A DNA stretch of 64,000 nt from Neonectria sp. B-13 (GCA_002682825.1 NOKP01000017.1:930001-994000), one strand, 5' to 3'. Positions 20,512 to 34,076 are shown, counted from the first letter of the stretch. The notes: a model not told the origin generated them from the letters alone. Translations and numbers: made by a program.

Positions 20512-23156
20512 ATGTCTGCTCAGCCACCAATCATTACACCGTCGCCCGGTGGATCGGTGACCCCTTCCGACCATGTCAGTCTAACCTCCAAAAGCTCTAA
20601 GAGGGGAGTCGACAAAAAGGATGCCGACGACTTCTCTACCGATCCTGCCCCGGCGTTGGCGACCCAGGAGAACCAGCGAATGGAGGCAGCACTTGGTGAT
20701 GCGATTCTACGTTTCCTAAGAATTCGGAAGGGTCCAAAGAGTGAAGAGTACGACCTTGACGCTGTACGTACAAGTCTTGGACGTAGAGAGCATCATTGAC
20801 GGCTGACACAACCAAGGTTGCCACACAACCCAGTATTTGGGATTCAGCCCAGACCATTGACCAGTACAAAGAACTGTACATCCATCCCCAATGGGAAAAC
20901 TATGAGGCTTTCGACCCTGGATTTCGTTGGACCTGGAGGGAGGAGAAGGAAGTACGACGAAGTGTTGATTGGAAGATCATGGTAAGGGCTCAGATACATT
21001 CCAACAGCATCAGCTAACTGAAATCTTTAGCTCTGGGTATGCATCATGTTTGCAGCTCTGAACATTGATCGAAATAACATCTCAAACGCTGTCTCGGATA
21101 ATATGCTTGACGATCTGGGTATTACTCAAAGTGATTACGTGAGTTGCTGCCCACTCGGCTCTTTGCTCCCCCCGGGGAGCCGTTCATACTAACGGATGAC
21201 AGAACCTCGGCCAAACTATCTCTCGAGTCGGCTTTCTCGTTGCGGAACTCCCGTCTCAACTGATCTCTAAACGGTAAGTTGTCTTTTGGCAAAGATCTCG
21301 TGCTTCTAGCTAATTGTTGCAGTATCGGTCCGGATCTCTGGATTCCGATTCAGATTTGTATCTTCAGTTTCATCTCCGGTTCGCAGTTCTTCATTAAGGG
21401 CCGTGCATCCTTTCTCGCTACGCGGTATCTGGTGTGAGTAACATTCCCATTTCTCGAGTAAACTTTTACTGACCAATTAGTGCCACGTTTCAAGGTGGTT
21501 TTATCCCGTAGGTTTTCATCGGTAGCCAAAGCGGAGGCCTCTGCTGATGTTCGATAGGGACACTATCCTCTACCTCAGTTATTGGTACACCGGCAAAACA
21601 GTAAGTGACTGGCCCATAAGTGTCTCTATCCGCTTATGAATTATTGCTTACTTTCTTAGCTTCCGATTAGGCTAGCCTGGTTTTGGATGTCTTCCCAATT
21701 GAGTGAGTGACCTCAACCTCAAACCTGAACACAAGTTCTAACCTGTCCTCAGTTGATATCGGTGTCGGGTTTGCTGCTGTGGGGCTTGTTTCAATGCGTG
21801 GGATCTTGGGATACGAAGGCTGGCGGTGGCTGTTCCTCATCGAGTGAGTTACAATTACTACGAACCCATTAATCGTCGCTGACATCTCTAGGGGCGCTTT
21901 CACTTGTAAGAGACATCATCGCTTCCAATGCGGCTTCCCATGTGAGGGATACTGACATTGCCATAGTCCTGATAGGGGTTGCCTCTTTTTTCCTTATGCC
22001 TCAATGTCCTACGAAGACAAAGAGCTGGTGGAAGCCAAAAGGGTATTTTAACAAGAAGGAAGAAAAGATCATTGTCAATTCTGGTAAGCCGCCAAAACCT
22101 ACTAAACTAGAGACAAGTCATACTTAACTCTACCACCAGTCATCCGAGACGACCCTCAAAAAGGTGGAATGTACAACCGGCAAGGTCTTTCCGTCAGGCA
22201 GATCTGGGAATGCTCAAAAGACTACGATATGTGGCCTTTATACGCCCTGGGTCTGCTATTCGGTCTACCGAAATATCCAGTCAACCAATACTTGACGCTT
22301 TCGTTCCGAGCTCTAGGATTTAACGTCATCGAGACAAACTTACTGTCGATCCCATACATCGTGGGTTCCTGCATTACCATGATTCTCATCACCGCTTTTA
22401 GCGAACTGGTGAACAACAGGAGCTTGGTATCAATGGCAGAAGATGCTTGGTTGCTGCCTTGTTTCGTGGCTTTGATCGCATTGCCCAACCCCATCAGTGC
22501 CTGGGCCTATTTTGCCATTTCGACAGTTCTGTTATCATTCCCATAGTGAGTCCAGAGTTGAAGCGGGAATTGAAACGAACTAATTGAGAACAGCACCCAC
22601 CCCATACAGGTTGCCTGGACGAGTAGGAACGCGGGGTCTGTACAGAACAGGACAGTGTCTGCCTCGTAAGCCAAACCCCCACTTCTGACTTATTATCATG
22701 CTAAATAATCTACAGCCTTTACAACATGTGGGTGCAAGTCAGTGGAATGATTGGAGCGAACAGTGAGTCTTCTTATATATGCAGACAGTGCAGAGCATAA
22801 TCGCTGACTTCATATACAGTTTATCAACCTGGCGATTCTCCCCGATACTTCAAAGCAAATAAAGGACTGCTAGTCATCTGCATCTGGATGTGTGTAAGTA
22901 TTCTTCCAATTCCTCTATATTACGATGAAGCTCATTTTACTTGCAGTTGGTCCAATACCCCGGAACCTATTTTTACTACCGATGGCGAAATAACTCAAAG
23001 GCAAAGAAATGGGACGCCATGACTCCGGAGGAGCAGCACAATTACAGAACTAGCACAACTGATCAGGGTAACAAGCGGTAAGTTTTCCTAAATCCTCGGT
23101 CGAGGAAACCGTTCGCTGATTCGCTTGACAGACTCGACTTTCGTTTTGCAACATAG
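20512..23156 (+). CDS. MFS transporter, anion:cation symporter family (Liz1/Seo1/Vht1-like)
   Basis: Seventeen exons (20512-20763, 20817-20981, 21031-21138, 21203-21273, 21323-21433, 21481-21507, 21558-21600, 21660-21702, 21753-21843, 21892-21905, 21967-22083, 22140-22545, 22594-22665, 22716-22762, 22820-22893, 22947-23077, 23132-23156) join in phase to 598 residues. Motifs of the pantothenate/vitamin/allantoate permease family are ALNIDRNNISNAVSDN at the first membrane helix, GYEGWRWLFLIEG before TM6 and TTDQGNKRLDFRFAT at the C-terminus. Twelve hydrophobic segments are visible in the joined protein. The plasma-membrane symporter probably imports a small organic acid or vitamin. Exon 10 is only 14 bp. 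The dense introns suggest the gene is old and vertically inherited. Substrate unknown. Confidence 0.9.
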
Positions 23157-24031
23157 GAGGCACAGTCCGATTGGGTTAATACAGATGAATGAAAGTCAAC
23201 GCTCAGTGAAGACCACTATGGACGGAAGCCTTTCGGCAACAGGAGGTTACTGGCCTGCTGCGGTAGTGATGACAAAGGGGATGGCTTTGTGCCAAAAAGC
23301 TCAAGCTTCATCTTTGGGTTGTCAAAGTTGTGAGATAAATAGGATGAACTGGCTGGATTAATTTGCATCACTTGATTTTCCTACATTAGTGACTTTGGTC
23401 TTAGCTAACATGTCTCGCTGATGACGCAGCTATGACTTGCAGGATTCAGCTCACAGCCAGATGTTCTCGCAACCCTCATACGCCGTTCCTGCCAGAATGG
23501 TACAGGCATGTCAAGTGCGACACGGTTGTTTTTGTCGACGCTTAGTATAGAAGTCTTGCATTTTGGCTTACTACCCGTGAGTGGCAAAGGTAGATGAGGT
23601 CATATTAATCCAGGCTTCATGCAGGATCTGAATCAGCTGTTCTGGCGAAGGCTCCTTGCAGGTGTTGGCCGGATTACTACAGGCGAGATGAAGTAAAGAA
23701 ACCTTCCATGTACAATGATGTTGCTTACTGACTGTGCAGCGACAATGATTATTGGCATAGCCCTGTAAGACTGCGAATTAATTGTCAAGCCCTACCCGGT
23801 GCCACGCATCTCGCCGTTCGGCCGTGAGTCATTCCCCGATCGCCACGCCTTGCCGAATCGGGTAATTTGACAGCCCCTTTCCCGACAACACCGAATCTTG
23901 GATCATGAAGCATTAAAAGAGAGGCAAACGTCTCTAGAAAACATGAATTGCCCTACCATCAATCAAATGTTGCTACAAAGACAAGACAGAGCTTTAAACG
24001 CTTTCTCCCTACCCTCCCCTTCGTCGCCAAA
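23157..24031. other. Intergenic, no gene seen
   Basis: Only short ORFs without motifs. It contains the 3' flank of the Liz1-like gene and the promoter of the next transporter; no clear TATA box. Confidence 0.5.
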
Positions 24032-25844
24032 ATGTCCAGACGAGCCTCGACAGAGGATCAGGCCACCACTGGCTCTGCTCAGTTGGATGCCACCGGCTCT
24101 ACCAAGATGGAAACGCCCGAGAAGAAGGAGGATGACCCCGAGTATCCCAACATTTACAAGCGAGTCATTATTATGGTTTCGCTCTACCTGGCCATGTTCT
24201 TGATTATTCTTGTAAGTCTCCCCTGTCCCTCCAGATGACAACTCGCTCCACTGTGTGAACTGCCACTCACAAGCCCAGGACTCGACAATCATCGCGACCG
24301 CCATCCCCCGAATAACAGACGAATTCCACTCAATTGGCGACATTGGCTGGTACGGTTCCTCCTACCTCCTCACCACTTGCGCCTTCCAGCTCCTCATGGG
24401 CAAGATCTACAAGTTCTACCCGGCCAAGCCCGTCTTCCTCATCGGCATCACGCTCTTCGAAGTGGGATCCGTTATCTGCGGCGCGGCCCCCAACTCCACG
24501 GCTTTCATCATCGGTCGTGCCATTGCCGGTCTGGGCTCTTCGGGGCTGTTTTCCGGAGTCATGGTCATCATGTACAACACCATTCCGCTGCAAGAGCGTC
24601 CGGCTTGGCAGGGAGGTATTGGCGGTATCTTGGCCATTGCATCCGTCATTGCACCGCTTATCGGCGGTGTCTTTACCGACAAGGTCACTTGGCGATGGTG
24701 TTTCTATATCAACCTCCCCGTTGGCGCCGTGACGATCCTCGTCGTCCTCTTCATCCTGAAGGTCCCCAACCAGAAGCTCGGCAAGCCCGCCGACGGCTGG
24801 ATGGGCAAGTTCAAGCAGCTCGACCCCATCGGAAACCTCTGCTTCTTCCCCGGAATCGTGAGCCTGATCTTGGCCCTGCAGTGGGGAGGCACCAAGTACC
24901 CCTGGGGCAACGCCCGCATCATCGTCCTTTTCGTTGTCTGCGGCGTCATGGTGACTGCTTTTATTGGCATTCAGATCTGGAAAAAGGAGGACGCCACCGT
25001 TCCTCCCCGCCTGGTCAAGCAGCGCAGCATCGCGGCGGCGACATTCTATTCCTTCTTCAACGGTGCAGGCTTGGTGGTTATGAGCTACTATCTTCCTATC
25101 TGGTTCCAGGCTATCAAGAATGTCAGCGCCTTGAAGTCGGGCATCATGCTGCTGCCCACAGTTTTGTCGACCGTCATCGGTACCATATCCTCCGGTATCA
25201 TCATTTCAAAAACAGGTTACTACACGCCCTTCTTCCTCCTTAGCTCCATTCTTATGCCCATTGGCGTTGGTCTCATCGCGACCTTTACGACCACCACTGG
25301 CGCGGGCAAATGGATTGGCTATCAGATTCTCATGGGCATCGGCTTCGGTTTCGGCGTGCAGCAGCCCCTGAACGTAGTCCAGACCGTCCTTGGCAGCACT
25401 GACATTGCGACTGGCGCCGCGCTTGTTACATTTGTGCGCTTTCTCTCCTCAGCCATCTTCCTGCCCGTCGCCCAAAACATATTCCTCAACACCCTCGTCG
25501 ATAAGCTCACCAATCTGCCCGGTATCGACCCCGAGGCTGTCACTGGCGGTGGTGCCACTGATATCAGGCGCCTGGTTTCTGGCGGCGACCTCGAGACATT
25601 GCTGAATGATTACAACGTCGCCATCAGGAATGTGACGTATATGGCGACTGCCGCATGTGCAGTCACCATCCTTGGCAGTGTTTTCGTGGAATGGCGCAGC
25701 CTCAAGGCCCCGACAAAGAAGCAGTCTGTCGAATCTGGCGAGGTCAAGGATGACAAAGAGGGAGAGGCCAAGGAGGGAGAGGCCAAGGAGGGAGAGGCCA
25801 AAGACGGAGAGACTACTGAAGTTGCAGAGAAAAAGCAGTCTTAG
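24032..25844 (+). CDS. DHA2-family MFS multidrug efflux transporter (14 TM)
   Basis: Two exons, 24032-24211 and 24279-25844 (67-bp intron), give 581 residues. The junction restores the DHA2 signature LDSTIIATAIPRI in TM1. Others are GRAIAGLGSSGLFSG (antiporter motif C-like region), TWRWCFYINLPVGA and GFGFGVQQPLNVVQ. Fourteen hydrophobic segments fit proton-coupled drug or metabolite exporters such as aflT- and TRI12-like proteins at the plasma or vesicle membrane. The tail is charged and carries a 5-residue repeat (GEAKE). It lies beside SDR, monooxygenase and acyltransferase genes, so it may export their product or give self-resistance. Confidence 0.92.
25761..25805 (+). repeat. 15-bp coding minisatellite in the DHA2 transporter tail
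   Basis: Three head-to-tail units of GGAGAGGCCAAGGAG encode GEAKE repeats in the cytoplasmic tail. The third unit differs at its end. Copy number is likely to vary between strains. Confidence 0.8.
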
Positions 25845-26252
25845 GAGTCGGTGCGTTTTATTTTCTTGGCTCATTTGTGCCATTGCCGTACTCTAGTTCA
25901 TAGACTGGGCTGAGTGTCATGATCTGACGATTCCGGTACTTGTCCCGTGCGATACGGGATAGATTGGTCAAGGGGCAGTAGGAGGGGCGTATATAAAAGT
26001 ACCCGAACTCAGACGCACCTCTATCTATGGACATGCGCTCTGTATGACAGGGACGTCAATGGGCTTTCGATTGCAAAGGGAGACCGGAACTGTGCGAAGC
26101 GAATATCGTGACAGTGCTTAAAGATCACTTCTAATACATCTAGTTTATCGTTGATACTTCTATAATAAGTAGATTTAAAAGACTACAACCACAACACGAC
26201 GTAAGCGTCCCATATTCCTAATATCTCTATTTTCTTCGCGCGAATTTGCCAT
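25845..26252. other. Intergenic between convergent transporter and SDR
   Basis: About 400 bp between two convergent stops. It contains the 3' UTRs of both genes; no other feature seen. Confidence 0.5.
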
Positions 26253-27404
<1,152 letters not shown>

Positions 27405-28210
27405 CTTGTACGTTGAATGGTGGATTGATGGGTATGCAACACTCCGAGATGGAGAGGGATGAAGCTCATGCTTTATTTATTTCATACAATGCACCTGGTA
27501 TATCTGGTACTGGCTGGCTATCACCTGTAGTCTGGTGATGCCTGTAATCCGGGATTGCTCAAATATCTCCGCGACGCTAGTTGTGGTCACAAGATCTGAC
27601 ATGCCGACGTCGGATCCACTCCAGACATGAGCTTTTCCTGTGCTTCTGACGGATTGGGCAACCGTGGCGAAGCATGTCCGACGTAGCCGATTGGGTGAAG
27701 GAGTGGCGGTAAGGTGGCCAAGGTCATCGGCTTCTCGGTCAGCAGTACCTCGTGAATTTTCATAGTGACACGACAATCCCGGCCCACTTTGTGGATTGCG
27801 TCCCCTGACGCGTCTCGACTGATCGGCACGCCCATTTACAGGGCTCCCTGGAACAGCAGAAGCCGACATCTCAGCGAAGCTTTTGCGGATTAAGCCCTGT
27901 CCCGGCGGTGTCGACCGGAATTGCCTCACCTTGTGCCTTTTCCTGTCGTTGTTGCTGTCAACTTGAACTCTGATAAGCCCAGCTGTTCAGCGATGACCAC
28001 GTGTTGAATGCTGCATACGATCAACAATGAATCAAGGTGCTCTCTCTGGCTACATTGGTTAAATTCTAGTTATGCTCGTTCCCACTCACCCCCACGTCCC
28101 AGGTTTGACTTACTGTCGGGTCGGCTCGGATCGGCTCTTTCCAGTGCCCATTCTTAGCAGCAATGGTGGGCGAATGCGAGCCTGATCAATACAACAATCG
28201 ATGCTGAGAT
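27405..28210. other. Intergenic, no gene seen
   Basis: Contains the promoter of the five-exon SDR (A/T-rich TTTATTTATTT just upstream) and the 3' flank of the next SDR. The ORFs in between lack motifs. Confidence 0.5.
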
Positions 28211-29118
28211 TCATGTAAAAATAATCCCGCCGTCAACGACAAGAGTCTGTCCTGTCATATAATCCGAGTCTGGCCCGCTCAAAAAACTAACCACCTTGGC
28301 CACATCCTCCGGAACACTGGTTCGTCCCAGCGCGATCAGATCATCACTATGCTTCTTAAGCATATCACCCTTCTTCGCCCCATGCACTTTCCCTAGCCCC
28401 TCATCGATAAGATCCCACATGGCTGTCCCCACGATTCCCGGGGCGTACGCATTGACTGTAATCTGGTGAGGCGCTAGTTCCATGGCAAATGCTTGTGTGA
28501 AGCCGCGGACTGCGAATTTGCTGGCAGAATAGTGGGATAGCATCGGGAAAGCCTTCATGGCAGCAATAGACGCCGCGCCAAGAATCTTGCCGCCGGATCC
28601 TTGCTTGATCATTTGCTTGGCTGCGACCGAGTAGCAGTTGAATGTGCCGAAGACGTTGACTTCGAACATCCGCCGAAGATCGTCCTCAGTTACCTCGAGA
28701 AGGGCTTTTACTTGCGCGATGCCAGCGTTTGCGACCATGGTAGTCAATGGACCGAGCTCTCGAACGGACGCTTCAACCATCTTTTCGACCTCGGCGAGAT
28801 TGGAAACGTCAGCAACATGACCGTAAGCTTTACGGCCTAGGTTCTGGATCGCCAAGACGGTCTGATCGATGCCGGCCTTGTTGATTTCAATATCTAGAGT
28901 ATGAGAAGTCAGACCAGTCGGTGGTACGTGTAATAAACACTGATGACCTTACCATTGATGCAGATATCGTACCCATCCCGGGCAAGGCGTAGAGCAATTG
29001 CCTCTCCTCTGAATATTAAAAGTTAGTACAGAACTAATTCTGCACAAAGGCTAGTTTGAACATACATTCCTCTCGCCGCCCCGGTTACAATCGCTGTCCG
29101 GGTCTGTTGCGAAGTCAT
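28211..29118 (-). pseudogene. SDR (acetoin/diacetyl-reductase-like) with one-base frameshift
   Basis: The three-exon structure 29118-29066, 29008-28954, 28855-region to 28211 (third exon from about 28896) encodes MTSQQTRTAIVTGAARG, IGEAIALRLA, then DGYDICIND in a different frame. One base is missing near 28980, where RLA should continue as RDGYD. Downstream the protein is intact: NAGIAQV, YSASK, APGIVGTAMWDL, DYMTGQTLVVDGGIIFT. Two alternative splices (a tandem acceptor two bases downstream, or a GTACGA donor inside exon 2) keep the frame open but destroy the cofactor helix or the second beta strand. The intact family reduces diacetyl or acetoin with NAD(H). Either a young pseudogene or a sequencing error. 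Confidence 0.75.
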
Positions 29119-29248
29119 TGCTTTCTTGTTCTGGAATAGCGCAACCTCAAGTCGATCAGATGCGGTATATGGATTTCCTATGGTGTGGAGTGACAGGCCT
29201 TGGGAGAAAAGAGATGGGATATGGGTATTGAACGAAGATTACAAGTCG

Positions 29249-29256
29249 ATATTTAT
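29249..29256 (-). promoter_or_regulatory. TATA-like element of the frameshifted SDR
   Basis: Reads ATAAATAT on the minus strand, about 130 bp upstream of the ATG at 29118. Confidence 0.35.
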
Positions 29257-29735
29257 GCTCCCAGCAGCAGTGCTGGAGCTACGGGAATCCTACCCCAGAT
29301 TTTGAACCCCGCATGTGGCTTGAATGCCGGGGAAGCGGACCCGACCGAGGATCGCCGTCGGAACCGATTACAGAGGCACGTAATGGCAATCCAGTGCGGA
29401 ACCGGCACCAACAGGGAAGACACCTGCAGAATAACAGAATTGCCCGGACAAAGTTAATTCCGCTGTTCAGGGCCGAGACTTCGAGCCCACCGCGAACTAT
29501 CTGTCAAACATAGGAGCCTCTAGACACGGTTTGGTATTTTGACCTGGACGATAGCTTTCACAATGTGTCCTTGAAGAGTAGGGATTTGTCTCACATTCAG
29601 CAACAGGGTGACACTGCCAAGATATATCTGCTAAAGCCTGAGTACACGGACGGGCTCAGGAAGAACAGAGAGGTCAACAGCTGCTTGATGCAAACCAAAA
29701 AGAAGGTGATAATCAGTCAATACCAAGTATCGCCA
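29257..29735. other. Intergenic, no gene seen
   Basis: No supported ORF. It lies between the frameshifted SDR promoter and the stop of the monooxygenase gene. Confidence 0.5.
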
Positions 29736-30978
29736 CTATGACTCTTCTTTATCATGCTGTTGGAAAACCTTGACAAGCGCAGTCGGTCCCCCATCGCAAG
29801 CCAGCATCTGCTCCAATTGTATGCCGTCTTCAATATGTGCTCTTCCGCGAACGAGCAGCTCCTTCTCGTACTCTCGAACGGCGTCATCTAGATTCTGCAG
29901 ACCAGCAGCTTCAATCTTGGAAGCAAGCTCTAACGCATCCTTCATGGCACAGTTGACACCCTCTCCGTTTGGTAGAGCAAGGTGAGCTGCATCACCAGCC
30001 AGAGTCAAGCCTGAGACCGTGGTCCAGTTTTGGCTATCAGCCGGGAGTTGATACAAGGGCCAACTTCGGAAATTATCGGCGCAGCGTAAAAGCTCCTTTA
30101 GCTCCTCGGACCAATCGGCATAAAAGTCGGACAGTAATGCGTCTTGGGTGGCGCCGACGTTTGCTAGATCGATGGTTTTCCCGACATACAGCTCTGGGAC
30201 CCGGATGCCGAAGTACACCCTGTACCAACCATTTCCCTGGCGTTGCACCATCATCTGAGTCGGTCCAGCCAAGAAGGCTGCGGTTCCATAGCCGATCTTG
30301 TCTGCGATAGTTCGATAAAGTGGGTTCTCAGGTGAAAACTGCGACTCGATATAAGTCCTGCCGGAATATTCTGGCTTCGTTTGCATTATCTTGGCTCCAT
30401 TAGTAACGAGATCGCCATCAAGAGAGATAAGGCCATACCATGGATCGAACTTTACTCCAAGCACCCTCAGTGCCGACCACGAGTCTGAAACCTGAGGCTG
30501 TTGTGCCGTTGGTGAATTCGAGGACGGGTGAGTTGGTATGATCAAGCGTGACGTCTTTCAAAGGGCTTCCCCAATGGATCTTTTCTTTCGGTATCGAGTC
30601 CAAGAGAATCTGGCGCAGGGCTTTGCGATCTATCTCCGGTCGACCCTCCTTGTCGCCGCCATCACCCCCCTTACGTTCAAGATGTTGTTTGCCGTACTTG
30701 TCGTAAACAGTGAACCTATCGTCTTCCCACCTCGCTTGTTTGCGGAACTGATCCCACAAGCCTGCCTTCCGAAGTGCCGCTTGTCCTGTCCCTTGGTGGA
30801 TGTCTAGGGAGCCACCGGCATTGGCTGATGCGGCGGTCTCGTCTCTTTCGTAGACAACATAGTCAATGTTTTGGCAATCGAGAAGTCGTGCGAGTGTAAG
30901 GCCGCATGGTCCAGCGCCAATGATAGCTATGGGGGGAGTCATGGTGGCCAGCGAAGCTTTCAAAACCCGGTTCAGCAT
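29736..30978 (-). CDS. FAD-dependent monooxygenase (TetX-like, PF01494 type)
   Basis: Two exons, 30978-30439 and 30389-29736, with a 49-bp intron kept in phase, give 397 residues; the second ATG at 30942 would give 385 and starts directly before the FAD motif. IAIIGAGPCGLTLA is the GxGxxG dinucleotide site. An Arg-containing segment follows about 100 residues later, as in aromatic hydroxylases (group A flavoprotein monooxygenases). TLAGDAAHLALPNGEGVN is the GD motif that binds FAD ribityl phosphate, and NCAMKDALELA follows as in TetX-type enzymes. It would hydroxylate or oxidise an aromatic or polyketide-like compound using NAD(P)H and O2 in the cytosol. It sits between SDR genes and a Zn2Cys6 gene, suiting a tailoring role. 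Confidence 0.88.
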
Positions 30979-31573
30979 TGGGAATTGAGATTTAGGGCTT
31001 TAATATTGAGATTGAAACATGAAATACTGGAATTGGACCACACCAGCGGAAACGTCATGTCTAGGTTCTTTAAGTACTTTTTGTGCTTACTTGCTGGTTC
31101 TCTAGTTGGGTGGAGAATTGTGCCCTTGCGCTGTTTGCGGGTATCTGGGCTGGTTTCGGGGATTTCCAATGCCCGATTGATGCTATTGCGGGGATTAGAA
31201 GAGCCCGTGATGACCCCACAACGACATCGATTCGGGTTGCAGGGAGCATTTTGACATTATCTGTAACTTGGATCACGGACGCCCTGTTATTCAGCTCCTC
31301 CTAGCGTGGTCCTGCTCTCTCTACTCCAATTACCTCGTTTAACGGACATGGCTGCTTCAGATGGAGACGCGGGAATTGATGACTGACTCGCTGAAGTTCG
31401 TCATGATAAAGGTTTCACGAGCTTCTAAGATTGGCCTTTGCTGCAACACGGTATTCATCCTCATGAGTGTGCCTTCAAATTGACCCCTACACAGCATTCA
31501 TCTATTTACTTAGTAAATTAAATTCAACGGTCCCAGTAGTCCAGCATGCGAAGGAAGTAGATTAATCCTTCTT
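30979..31573. other. Intergenic, no gene seen
   Basis: Upstream region of the monooxygenase and 3' flank of the regulator on the same strand. No supported ORF. Confidence 0.5.
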
Positions 31574-33076
31574 TTAAGGCAGCAAGACTCCTCGTAGCCC
31601 GTTATTTACAAGATCAAACCAGAGCCCATTGTATCCCGCGTCTCGCGTCCTCGTTGCCGATCTAATAAACTCCATAGCTTCCTGACCCCCAATTCCTTGA
31701 CGGAATCTCATTGGCTCAAACGTGTCAAACATCTCAGCTCCGCGACCTGGCATCTCCACCGTCGCCACCAGGAGTGGAAAATCTAACCCAAACCCCACCG
31801 TCTCGTCGGGCGGCAACGAGGCCAGAAAATCAAGCTCGTTGAAAATGCTTGTAGTGTACTCATACCCAGTCTTGTCCTCAACTCCAAGAGGAAAACGCAG
31901 ACGATGGATAATGAGCAGAGCTGCCGTGCGGTATAAGCGGGCCTGAGTCAACATGGCGACTACTTCCCTGGCCCTATACTTCAAGTGGAAGTTCAAGGGT
32001 AGTTTAGGATTCCAAGCACTTATACTGTGCTCGATTTCCAGATATGGGTCATCTCCGTCGCCAATAGACCATGGCCTTATGTTGTTTATTTTGCAATGCC
32101 AACTGCGTTTGCATAGGTCATACAGAAGTGGAAGCAACGACGAGCAGACGCCTAGCATCCTGTCGACAATGCATCGGTCTATAACCGGAAGCCGAACAAC
32201 TGGGACTTCTCGTCGGAATAGACATTCGATCGTGTCGAGGAGGATTGGGGTGAGGGTAATTGAGTACAGATCTGGCCGCTGAATAAGAGCCGGATACCAC
32301 TCTCTGGCCCTTAATAAGCTGCCACGCGTGATTGTATGCGTAGAATAGTCCTGTATCAAAGAATGATAGACCAGCAGGATCTGGCCTATCATCAAGGCCA
32401 CTGCCGCATCTTCCACCTGCGTGAGCGAGAGCGACGCGCTTGTCAAGTATTGAAGGCACTGGACTCCAGCAGTTAGGCCAAGCTTATCTACCGCCCCGAT
32501 ATGCGTCTTCCGATAGGGTATGAGTTCCAAAGCAGCAGAGTAGGCATCTGTCAGAATTTGTGGAGAGCGCGTGAATAGTAGTTGAACTGCAGCTTGAAAT
32601 TCTGGAGTAAAACTCTGCCCCAGCATAAAGTGATGATGGATGTCGAAGAAACCTTCTGACGTGCCCAGTACGTTGTTGAGATGTCGATGGTGAGACATGT
32701 GCGGCGGAATGGTGTAGGGGCTTGCGGTACGCCAGATCACTGGCCCAACTGCAAGTTCAGCAGCCTCATTGTCGCAATTATGAATCTGAGCTTCGGAATT
32801 GAGATCGATGATCGTGTAGCTACCGTGTGAAATTATCCTAGATATAGGAGGTCGACCGTTCCGTTTCGTCCGTCTCGGATGGCACGCTTCACCAAGCTTT
32901 TGACACCTGGAGCAATCTTGCTTCTCCCCATCGAAGAGACATCTCTGCTTGTTCTTGTAGCATCTTTCGCATGCACCTCTTGAGAGGGTCGGGTTTGGAT
33001 GAGCACCAAAGCCATTGGGCTTGATTACAGGAGCGCTGACGACGGGATTGCGGCGCATTTTCATTGAGGAGTCCAT
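31574..33076 (-). CDS. Zn2Cys6 transcription factor
   Basis: Single-exon frame. The ATG at 33076 (MDSSMKMRRNP) gives 500 residues; the frame is open to 33196, but the extra N-terminus lacks family character. The zinc cluster is complete: ACERCYKNKQRC, then DCSRCQKLGEAC, followed by a basic stretch PRRTKRNGR. The remainder is weakly conserved, helical and Leu-rich, as in the small middle domain of fungal regulators, with an HHHF patch. Nuclear activator or repressor of unknown targets. It lies between the monooxygenase and the acyltransferase-like gene and is the natural candidate for a pathway-specific regulator of the 24-35.5 kb block. Confidence 0.85.
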   Translation of the reverse strand: MDSSMKMRRNPVVSAPVIKPNGFGAHPNPTLSRGACERCYKNKQRCLFDGEKQDCSRCQKLGEACHPRRTKRNGRPPISRIISHGSYTIIDLNSEAQIHNCDNEAAELAVGPVIWRTASPYTIPPHMSHHRHLNNVLGTSEGFFDIHHHFMLGQSFTPEFQAAVQLLFTRSPQILTDAYSAALELIPYRKTHIGAVDKLGLTAGVQCLQYLTSASLSLTQVEDAAVALMIGQILLVYHSLIQDYSTHTITRGSLLRAREWYPALIQRPDLYSITLTPILLDTIECLFRREVPVVRLPVIDRCIVDRMLGVCSSLLPLLYDLCKRSWHCKINNIRPWSIGDGDDPYLEIEHSISAWNPKLPLNFHLKYRAREVVAMLTQARLYRTAALLIIHRLRFPLGVEDKTGYEYTTSIFNELDFLASLPPDETVGFGLDFPLLVATVEMPGRGAEMFDTFEPMRFRQGIGGQEAMEFIRSATRTRDAGYNGLWFDLVNNGLRGVLLP

Positions 33077-34076
33077 AAGATACAGTATTTGAACCAATGC
33101 AACTATGGGTCTGCATATGAACCAGCCGGTGGATTGTTTGAAAGCGAGTGCATATAAATTATATGGTCCAGGGTGTGAAAGGGGGAAAATCAGCAAGCAT
33201 CTTCAGCGGTTGAAGGATTGCCACTAACATTTCGGTAAATGATTCTCCGATCCGATATCGCTTATCTTATCTGTCTTCGTGTCTGTGCAAGCGGTGTAAC
33301 CTAACACAAGTCGCGCAGATAATGGCTGGTTCTCGTGAGTATCATGGATCCTTATTCAGCTGGAAGCTGGCGAAGCCCGTTCGATTTATATCAACGAGCA
33401 GTGTACGACGCCATCATAAGAGCCCTGTAATTTAGTTGATGTGAGGCACCTGGGCGGCGCATACTGGGTCGTCATGGGTCCGTAGCCTACTGCACTAGAC
33501 CTATCAAGTTGGCAAATTAAAGATAGGATGCCAAAGACTCGGAGAATTAGTCGTCGCGCAGGCCTGTCAAGCAAAAGATCAAGTGAGGCGAGAAACATGG
33601 GCTCATGATGGTCAAGATTAAACAGTTCAAACTGCAAGTAGGTTCGTGCATTTTCCGGTTCTATGATCTTGAAAGCAGATAGTCGGAATAAACGACCAGC
33701 CTTATCTTCATTATTCAATGTTCGTTATTCATGGTATCTTTAGTATATACCCTCTCCGACTTGGGGCACCTGGTCTCGGCGGGGCCTCGACCGGCGACTT
33801 TCTACCCATTTCGGCAAGGTCAGACTGTAGCTTCGGCGCCCCTGTGCACCGCCTCATGGAACGATACCAGCTTACTGGGAGAATGTCAGCATGGTGTCTC
33901 ATTAATCCCGGAGCTTTCGTCTAACCTACGTCCTATAAAAACCCTGTGCCCTGCTGCTTCAATATGAGACCATCTCCAGCCTTTTCTCACGTCAGCTTTC
34001 TGATAACCGTTGATTTATGTCGCGCAGCACCAACTAATCCAGCCATACCAGGTGTCCTGGACGAGCCCGTACCAAC
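33077..34076. other. Intergenic, divergent promoter region of regulator and acyltransferase
   Basis: The roughly 1-kb space between two divergent starts. The ORF at 33386-33718 has no motif. It may hold shared control elements. Confidence 0.45.

Noticed and set aside
24377..25243. 288-codon plus ORF within the DHA2 transporter
   Set aside because: Arg/His-rich shadow frame of the transporter.
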